A DNA stretch of 19,172 bases from Bacteroidota bacterium (GTDB lineage Bacteria; Bacteroidota; Bacteroidia; Cytophagales; Cyclobacteriaceae): the NCBI GenBank assembly GCA_023417785.1, contig JAEZEH010000148.1:1-19172 (forward strand). Direction: 5' to 3'. The translations under genes were made by a program, and so were the position numbers. This document shows positions 14,512-19,172 of this stretch, one piece after another. Positions within the stretch are counted from its first letter, which is position 1, and the number at the start of each line of letters is the position of its first letter. Below the pieces are notes generated by a model, which ran no database searches, was not told the origin of the DNA, and saw only the letters and a program-made list of their open reading frames with translations.

Positions 14512-16482
14512 ATGACAGCTGCACTACATCAGGCCCGCCGAATTATGGTTAGGTGGGGGCATTACACGAAACAAATCGTAAGGATTATCTTCCTCGCGCT
14601 GCTAACCATCCTGTCGTCCAGGGATATGGTTGCAACCGCTCAGGACACGGGTTTGGTAATGAATCTTCTCGATTCCGCCTATACGATGGAAGACCAAAAC
14701 CCTGACACGGCCATTTTAATCTATGAAGAAGCGTATCGGTTAAGTGAAAAACTTGCCTACACCACAGGGATGGCAAAAGCGCTTCACTATAGTGGAATTG
14801 TCTATTCTGACAAGAGCATGTATCCGGAAGCGCTCGAGCGATATCAGAAAGCGTTGTTGCTGTACAGGAAAGAAGAAAATTTCCGTGGTGTCGGAGCATG
14901 TTTTACCAACATCGGAAATGTTCACCGCTACCAAAGTCAGCTCGACAGTGCGCTGGTGAACTATCAACGGGCCGTTGACATTTTCAAACAACATAGTCTT
15001 CAGGACGCGGTGTCCCAGGCGTATGGAAATGTGGGTGGTGTCTTTCAAATGATGCAACAGTACCAAAAGGCATACGAGTACCACTCCTTGTCCGTTGGAG
15101 CAGCGATTCAAAGCAATGATTCGTTAGTTCTATGCAATGCGTTAATCAATCAGGGTACTGTACTCAATGACCTTGACCGAAGGGAGGAATCCATCAACAG
15201 CTACCTTGATGCGATGAAGATTGCCCGGGCTATTGAAAACGACTATGTAATCCATTTGGCGTATATCAACCTGGCGGATCATTACAGGAAATCCGGCGAC
15301 TATGAGCATGCATTGGAATATGGTCTCAACGCACTCCATCATGCCCGAAAGTTAGGGACGCCTTATGATATCGCGGATGTACAAAGACGCGTCGGTGATA
15401 TTTACGCGGCGATGGGCAAACACAGCGATGCAAAGGATTTCTATCTGGATGCTGTAGAGATTGCCCGTGGGATCAATGCACGGGAGGTCGTTCTGAGTAT
15501 CTACGACGCACTTCATCATTCCTGCTCATCTCTTGGCGACTACCGTGACGCGTACCGTTACCAGGCCCTTGCGGTGCATTACCGGGACAGTGTACTGAGT
15601 GAAAAACAATTGCAGATCATCAACGAACTCGAAGTAAAATATCAGACGCTGCAAAAAGATCAGGAGATCTATCGTCAGCAGCTGGCGCTTCAGGAAAGCC
15701 GTCAGTACAATACGTATGTAGCCGGTGTTTCAATCATTCTTTTGCTTGCAGTAGTATTCCTTTATGTTCAATACCGAAACAGGAAGAAACGCCATATCGC
15801 ACAACTGGAACGTACACGGCAGGAGCAGGAAATTCAGGTACTTCAGGCACTTATGCAGGGCGAAGAAAAGGAGCGAACACGGATAGCGATGGCGTTACAC
15901 GACGAAGTCGCGGGACTTCTGGCTGCGGCCAAAATGCATCTGGACTCAATGACAAGCGGGGACGTGTTAGACGGAACGTATAGAAATGCAGTCGCGTTGC
16001 TCGACGAAGCATCCGTTTCAGTTCGGAAAACCGCACACAATCTTATGCCGGAATTCCTTATTCAATATGGTCTTGATAAAGCCCTGCGCCGGTATTGTGA
16101 CAGCATCGGCCGGACCGGAAATCTTACTATTCAATACGATTCCTGGGGTGACCCGATCTCGCTACCTCCTGCATTAGAACTATCGGTGTACCGGATCGTT
16201 CAGGAGTTGCTCAACAACATTATCAAACACGCCCGTGCGACTGAAGCCATGTTACAGATCGGCTTCCAGAAAGGACTATTATCCGTGACTGTCGAAGACA
16301 ATGGCATTGGGTTATCACCCGCCGATCCGTCGGACCCAAAAAGCAACCTCGCGTTCCTTAAATCCCGTGTCGCGGCACTCGATGGAAACATCGACATAAC
16401 GTCAGAACCGGGAGCCGGTGTAAGTATCCATATTGAATTTGAGCTAACATCAGCACCTATGGTGGCTGCGATAAGAGCATGA
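14512..16482 (+). CDS. TPR sensor histidine kinase, HisKA_3/HATPase_c type
   Basis: The protein has 656 residues. An N-terminal hydrophobic signal or anchor (about 21-43, ending ATAQ) leads into a TPR array at about 50-360 (for example YPEALERYQKALLLYRK, LDSALVNYQRAVDIF, YEHALEYGLNALHHARK), which should lie in the periplasm. A short coiled coil follows, then a membrane helix at 402-420 (YVAGVSIILLLAVVFLYVQY). The HisKA_3 dimerisation domain has the phosphoacceptor His463 in RIAMALHDEVAGLL. The HATPase domain has its N-box in QELLNNIIKHA (N568/N569), its G1 box in VEDNGIGL (about 595-601) and its G2 box in EPGAGVSIHIEF. All key residues are present. The signal is unknown; TPRs usually bind proteins or peptides. 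The probable partner is the NarL-type regulator at 12142-12783. The ATG at 14545 (MVRWGHYTKQ) is an alternative start that also keeps the signal. Confidence 0.95.
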   Translation: MTAALHQARRIMVRWGHYTKQIVRIIFLALLTILSSRDMVATAQDTGLVMNLLDSAYTMEDQNPDTAILIYEEAYRLSEKLAYTTGMAKALHYSGIVYSDKSMYPEALERYQKALLLYRKEENFRGVGACFTNIGNVHRYQSQLDSALVNYQRAVDIFKQHSLQDAVSQAYGNVGGVFQMMQQYQKAYEYHSLSVGAAIQSNDSLVLCNALINQGTVLNDLDRREESINSYLDAMKIARAIENDYVIHLAYINLADHYRKSGDYEHALEYGLNALHHARKLGTPYDIADVQRRVGDIYAAMGKHSDAKDFYLDAVEIARGINAREVVLSIYDALHHSCSSLGDYRDAYRYQALAVHYRDSVLSEKQLQIINELEVKYQTLQKDQEIYRQQLALQESRQYNTYVAGVSIILLLAVVFLYVQYRNRKKRHIAQLERTRQEQEIQVLQALMQGEEKERTRIAMALHDEVAGLLAAAKMHLDSMTSGDVLDGTYRNAVALLDEASVSVRKTAHNLMPEFLIQYGLDKALRRYCDSIGRTGNLTIQYDSWGDPISLPPALELSVYRIVQELLNNIIKHARATEAMLQIGFQKGLLSVTVEDNGIGLSPADPSDPKSNLAFLKSRVAALDGNIDITSEPGAGVSIHIEFELTSAPMVAAIRA

Positions 16483-16494
16483 AAGGAACAAAAT

Positions 16495-16722
16495 GTTTCC
16501 AGGAAAAAAATATGTCATATTCTATAATGGGTTTGACAAGAATCTGATTATTGAGCTCTGAAGATTGTTTCTATCTATGAAGACAGATCGGGGCATATCT
16601 GGTTTGGGGCAAACGGGGGCGTAAGCCGTTACGATGGCACGTCATTCAGAAACTATATCATCAACGGCGATACCAATTGGACGCACCCTTCCTGCAGGAA
16701 GGCGGTCTTCGCGAGCGAATGA
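16495..16722 (+). pseudogene. Fragment of a two-component-regulator propeller (Reg_prop) gene
   Basis: From 16561 one frame reads KIVSIYE, then DRSGHIWFGANGGVSRYDG and SFRNYIINGDTNW. This is a classic Reg_prop blade (NxIxxIxEDxxGxIWFGTxxGLxRYDG) from the periplasmic sensor domains of hybrid two-component systems. Just upstream, another frame reads YNGFDKNLIIEL before a TGA, so the start of the fragment is frameshifted. The frame ends at a TGA at 16720-16722, inside the dyad-rich element. Only one blade is left of a protein that normally has many blades and often a kinase module. It begins about 15 bases after the intact kinase gene, so it may be the relic of a second sensor gene at this locus. 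Confidence 0.72.
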
Positions 16723-16834
16723 CCAAGGCAAGAATAAGAAAGCGAAGCGGAGAAGAGTAGGTTGATGCTGGTTCGGCATCGTGGGACAGTCTGCGACTCT
16801 GGGGATAGGTCTCCCAGCACCCAATTGTCCCACG
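16687..16834. repeat. Dyad-rich element, possible small mobile repeat or structured RNA
   Basis: Five inverted repeats are packed into about 150 bases. CCTTCCTGCAGGAAGG is a perfect 16-base palindrome at 16687-16702. TTCGC/GCGAA lies near 16708-16719. GATGC (16764-16768) pairs with GCATC (16776-16780). CGTGGGACA (16780-16788) pairs with TGTCCCACG (16826-16834) and encloses CTGGG/CCCAG (16799-16803 and 16813-16817). It starts where recognisable propeller coding ends. This fits a REP/MITE-like insertion or a folded RNA, but I cannot tell which, and no target duplication was found. Nothing protein-like that I recognise lies in the remaining bases up to 16882. Confidence 0.4.
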
Positions 16835-16882
16835 GCAAGGGCGGTTGACATTGCAAACACACCGGCTCAGCGCCTGAGTCTT

Positions 16883-17341
16883 TCACTTCCTTCCAAAGAG
16901 CTTTTCCACCTCTCTTTTTGTAAACTGAGTCCTTCCCGTGCCAGTGGAGAAAATGATAGCCTTCGCTTCGATCATTCCCGATTTGTAAATAGAGACTTTT
17001 TCATTGCCAAGTTGGAAAATGCGAATATAGTCTTTATTGCGCCAGTTATCTTTCTCAAAAAACGACAACAGTATTCCGTTCAGGCCTGCGAGGGTGTTAC
17101 CCTCGCTGCTGAATTTAATAGAGAAATAGTTTTTTAATTCTGGACGCTGATCCCACATGGTCAGGAGAAACGTCGTGTCGCTTTTATTGACAATGTATTG
17201 CAAACTTGCCCTGGTGAACCCTAGGGAACTTAGCTCGCTGTATGTCGTCCATCCTTTGGCCTCGGTAGTGTATTCGGTGAGTTGCCCGCGTACGGCGGTG
17301 GTGCCTGTAAGCATGGCAATAAGTATCAACAAGCATTTCAT
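16883..17341 (-). CDS. Small exported protein of unknown function
   Basis: From the ATG at 17341 the protein has 152 residues and starts with a clear Sec signal peptide (MKCLLILIAMLTGTTAVRGQ, cleavage after Ala/Gly-rich residues near 19). The mature part has alternating hydrophobic and charged residues and several aromatic residues (EAKGWTTYSELSSLGF, FSIKFSSEGN, DYIRIFQLGNEKVSIYKSG). This suggests a small beta-rich domain, and the tail is basic (TKREVEKLFGRK). No family is recognised. The frame stays open upstream to 17629, but that extension puts the signal peptide in the middle of the protein and is rejected. The gene is convergent with the kinase and relic region, and the sequence shows no close partner. 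Confidence 0.72.
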   Translation of the reverse strand: MKCLLILIAMLTGTTAVRGQLTEYTTEAKGWTTYSELSSLGFTRASLQYIVNKSDTTFLLTMWDQRPELKNYFSIKFSSEGNTLAGLNGILLSFFEKDNWRNKDYIRIFQLGNEKVSIYKSGMIEAKAIIFSTGTGRTQFTKREVEKLFGRK

Positions 17342-17736
17342 GGCGGACTCTGTTGAGTTGGGATACCTAAAATTGAACATTTGTTTTCGATTTTCAAATG
17401 CCGGGGGGACAAGGATGCTACAGCCATCGAAGGAGCGGCTACAGGTGTCGAGGTCTTCGAGTAGGCTGAACTGTATTCGATCCCCAGGTATTGAAAATAT
17501 CGTCATCATCAAATACAAGGAATATAGCAGTACGATCTCGTCAAAAACCACCTGAACCCATCGATGTTGCTCATTCGTGGAAATTAAAAATGGAATTGGC
17601 GGTAAAAGTTTCTGAAACCAAGTGGTCACGTCTCTTCATGCTCGTTTCGGTTCGCGTTTCTTGATAAGTATTTCGGCGTATCGGACAGCTTTATTGCTTG
17701 GACAAAGTTTCGATGCAGGCAAGGCGTAGTTAAAAA
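17342..17736. other. Gene-free stretch with one protein-like minus-strand fragment
   Basis: This stretch should contain the promoter of the exported-protein gene, but no TAnnTTTG match is visible there. At 17636-17731 a minus-strand frame reads ALPASKLCPSNKAVRYAEIL and then IKKREPKRA before a stop. It looks protein-like, has no start codon, and begins inside the 3' end of the DUF3883 gene in another frame. I do not recognise it; it may be the tail of a lost gene. Confidence 0.3.
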
Positions 17737-18570
17737 TCAAAACGATCCTTTAAAATGTGTAGGCCCCATATTACAAAAATCATCATATGCTCCGCTTGCA
17801 ATGAATAGTTTTGGGTCCGCCTTTAGATTAAATACTCGATACAAGAAAAAGTTTGAACTATGTCGATTTGAAAAGTCATATTCGAGGGCCGAAAAATAAA
17901 AGGGTGCCTCCTTTGTTAGCTTGGTAGATTTTACCTCGATATACCGATCGGTTCCATTTATATTTTTTGATAAGATATCAAAACCAAGCCCATCGCCTTG
18001 AGACTGTGAAACCCATTCTATCTTATCGGCCAGATGATCTTTACCAGCATGCGTGAGGCGCCAGCGCTCATAGTCCAGCACCAAGTTTTCACCGGCCAGT
18101 CCAATTTGCTGGTTCCTCTGTTCAAGTTCGATATAGTTAATTTTCACAGGGCTCCGATAAAGTATTTCTGGTTCGCTAATGAGACGTTCCTTTTTGGGCA
18201 TCTCTTCCAATATGGTTTCGAAGTCACCGGCCTTTGGACTGACTGGCGCATCTGCGAAAAGTTTGAAAGTCTCTTCCACTTCAGGCTCATGTCGAATGTA
18301 TGAAAAGATGGCTTCTTCGAGCAGGTGCTTTTGGTAATTAAAAGCAGGTAGATAACCCCTGATAAAAGGCTGGCCAATCTTCGCGAGAACCGCACTGATG
18401 TTTCGATTCTTAAATTCAATTGACCCCTCAGTTCGACCGCGCAAAAGTGGCAGAATCCGCCTTCGCGTTTCAGCCTTACTGTAGGAGATGTTTCTCTGTT
18501 CCTTGGATAACATCTCAAAGTAGGCAGATACAATCAGCTCAACTTCTTCGCGTGACCAGTCCTCAGTCAA
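17737..18570 (-). CDS. DUF3883 protein, PD-(D/E)XK nuclease-like
   Basis: The protein has 277 residues. Residues 1-90 (DWSREEVELIVSAYFEML, RTEGSIEFKNRNISAVL, GYLPAFNYQ) match the N-terminal module often found before nuclease domains in restriction- and McrA-like proteins, probably a DNA-binding module. Residues ~150-277 are DUF3883, a PD-(D/E)XK-fold domain. Candidate active-site residues are E161 (GLAGENLVL), D198 (GLGFDIL), E212 and K214 (YIEVKST). All are present, so it could cut nucleic acid. Such proteins occur alone and with restriction or defence genes, but no methylase, helicase or other defence partner is nearby. The start is a TTG at 18570. No ATG lies upstream in frame, and the family's conserved N-terminus begins here. 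No ribosome binding site is evident. Substrate and biological role are inferred only. Confidence 0.85.
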   Translation of the reverse strand: MTEDWSREEVELIVSAYFEMLSKEQRNISYSKAETRRRILPLLRGRTEGSIEFKNRNISAVLAKIGQPFIRGYLPAFNYQKHLLEEAIFSYIRHEPEVEETFKLFADAPVSPKAGDFETILEEMPKKERLISEPEILYRSPVKINYIELEQRNQQIGLAGENLVLDYERWRLTHAGKDHLADKIEWVSQSQGDGLGFDILSKNINGTDRYIEVKSTKLTKEAPFYFSALEYDFSNRHSSNFFLYRVFNLKADPKLFIASGAYDDFCNMGPTHFKGSF

Positions 18571-18911
18571 TGCAGTAATTGATAGTAGTAGTGCAACATA
18601 CGAAAACTTTTGCCAGAATCGCCGACAAGCTGCGGCTAGTGGGGTAAGCTACGCGCTTAAGTCTCTTTTGATCGAATTTCGTTTTTCTGCTGTACGATCT
18701 GCTTCTGACCTTCCAGCAGTCGAAAATCTGAAACTTTCCAGGTCCTCGGGGTAATAATTTTTTTTGCCATCCCGGATCTATGTGGCAGTGGCACATGAAG
18801 TCTCAACCAATTTCCCTTTATGGAAACCATCAACAGAGATGGATTTTTTTGTTATATTGTTTCAGCAGCAGCTTAGCTAAATGCAATCCGTTACCAGTTA
18901 CAATATGAAAG
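18571..18911. other. Intergenic region between divergent DUF3883 and four-helix genes
   Basis: No gene is recognised. The interval must hold two divergent promoters. An A/T-rich stretch with a T-run lies at 18842-18862, and the direct repeat GTTACCAGTTAC lies at 18890-18901, just before the downstream start at 18912. No clean TAnnTTTG is seen on either strand. Confidence 0.4.
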
Positions 18912-19172
18912 ATGAATCACAAAACAGCGCGCTTCATTCCTCCGCATGGCGGGTATCGAAAACTATTCAGTTATCAGAAGGCCGAAATTGTCTATGATGG
19001 TACCGTTTACTTTACCAATAGATTTTTTCAAAACTATGACCGCACCGTTAGTCAGATGGTACAGGCGGCGCGGAGTGGCAAACAAAACATTGCCGAAGCC
19101 AGCATGGCATCTGCGACGTCCAAAGAAACGGAGATAAAACTCACCAATGTGGCACGCGCCAGTCTCGAGGAG
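18912..19172 (+). CDS. Four-helix-bundle protein of the suffix-domain type, 5' part
   Basis: An ATG at 18912 opens a frame that runs through the last base of the window (87 codons, no stop), so the gene is cut at its 3' end. It reads FIPPHGGYRKLFSYQKAEIV, then TVYFTNRFFQNYDRTVSQM, QAARSGKQNIAEASMA and KETEIKLTNVARASLEE. This matches the start of four-helix-bundle proteins related to the 23S rRNA intervening-sequence (S23) family, specifically the type that carries an additional C-terminal suffix domain. Their function is not established; members are small, soluble and helical. A nearby ATG at 18905 is in a different frame and is not used. The DUF3883 gene is divergent, 341 bases away. The shared 14-base motif just upstream is noted under findings. 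Confidence 0.85.
   Translation, partial: MNHKTARFIPPHGGYRKLFSYQKAEIVYDGTVYFTNRFFQNYDRTVSQMVQAARSGKQNIAEASMASATSKETEIKLTNVARASLEE

Noticed and set aside
16642..16886. Two overlapping minus-strand open frames of 72 and 77 residues.
   Set aside because: They run through the dyad-rich element and the propeller relic in two frames at once and look like by-products of a structured, GC-richer sequence.
17342..17629. N-terminal extension of the small exported protein to 248 residues.
   Set aside because: It would bury a clear signal peptide (MKCLLILIAMLTGTTA) at residue 97, and the extension itself resembles no protein.
18563..18796. A 77-residue minus-strand open frame upstream of the DUF3883 gene.
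   Set aside because: It has no recognisable protein features, overlaps the DUF3883 start in another frame and covers the probable divergent promoter region.

Overview
The window looks like a chromosomal stretch from a Bacteroidota bacterium, probably in the Cytophagales or a related order. Three very large secreted proteins end in type IX secretion (T9SS) type A sorting domains. One lipoprotein has an acidic stretch right after the lipobox cysteine. Several intergenic regions carry TAnnTTTG, the Bacteroidota -7 promoter element, and ribosome binding sites are weak or absent. No tRNA, rRNA, CRISPR array or intact transposase was recognised.

Layout: (1) 1-444, the 3' end of a ChaN-type haem-binding/TIKI-superfamily protein. 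(2) 445-1158, a decayed stretch with a broken minus-strand Fic-like gene. (3) 1159-4179 (-), a 1006-residue T9SS protein made of 14 GloVer repeats. (4) 4180-5197, about 1 kb without an intact gene; it contains a frameshifted plus-strand relic of an AbiEii nucleotidyltransferase toxin. (5) 5198-8071 (-) and 8166-11318 (+), two divergent giant T9SS proteins: a Ycf48/BNR-type propeller with a PKD domain, and an FG-GAP/VCBS plus ASPIC-UnbV protein. (6) 11369-11830 (-), a small membrane protein, then another decayed gene. (7) 12142-16482, a signalling module: a NarL-type response regulator (-), divergent from a surface-type PKD/beta-helix lipoprotein (+), followed by a TPR sensor histidine kinase (+). 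(8) 16483-16882, a fragment of a two-component-regulator propeller gene that runs into a dyad-rich element. (9) 16883-17341 (-), a small exported protein. (10) 17737-18570 (-), a DUF3883 PD-(D/E)XK nuclease-like protein. (11) 18912 to the window end (+), a four-helix-bundle protein of the suffix-domain type, cut by the window edge.

How the parts fit: the three T9SS proteins are probably exported independently and displayed on, or released from, the cell surface. Kinase and regulator are very likely partners, because a HisKA_3 kinase and a NarL/FixJ regulator flank one lipoprotein and no other two-component gene is intact here. The lipoprotein may be their sensor accessory or their regulated output. 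The gaps between these blocks hold at least four broken genes (Fic, AbiEii, an unknown gene, a Reg_prop sensor). This suggests repeated gain and loss of accessory genes, including toxin and defence genes, around stable surface-protein genes.

No complete, clearly new system is visible. The best leads are the degraded toxin relics, the dyad-rich element at 16687-16834, and a motif shared by the signalling module and the four-helix-bundle gene.
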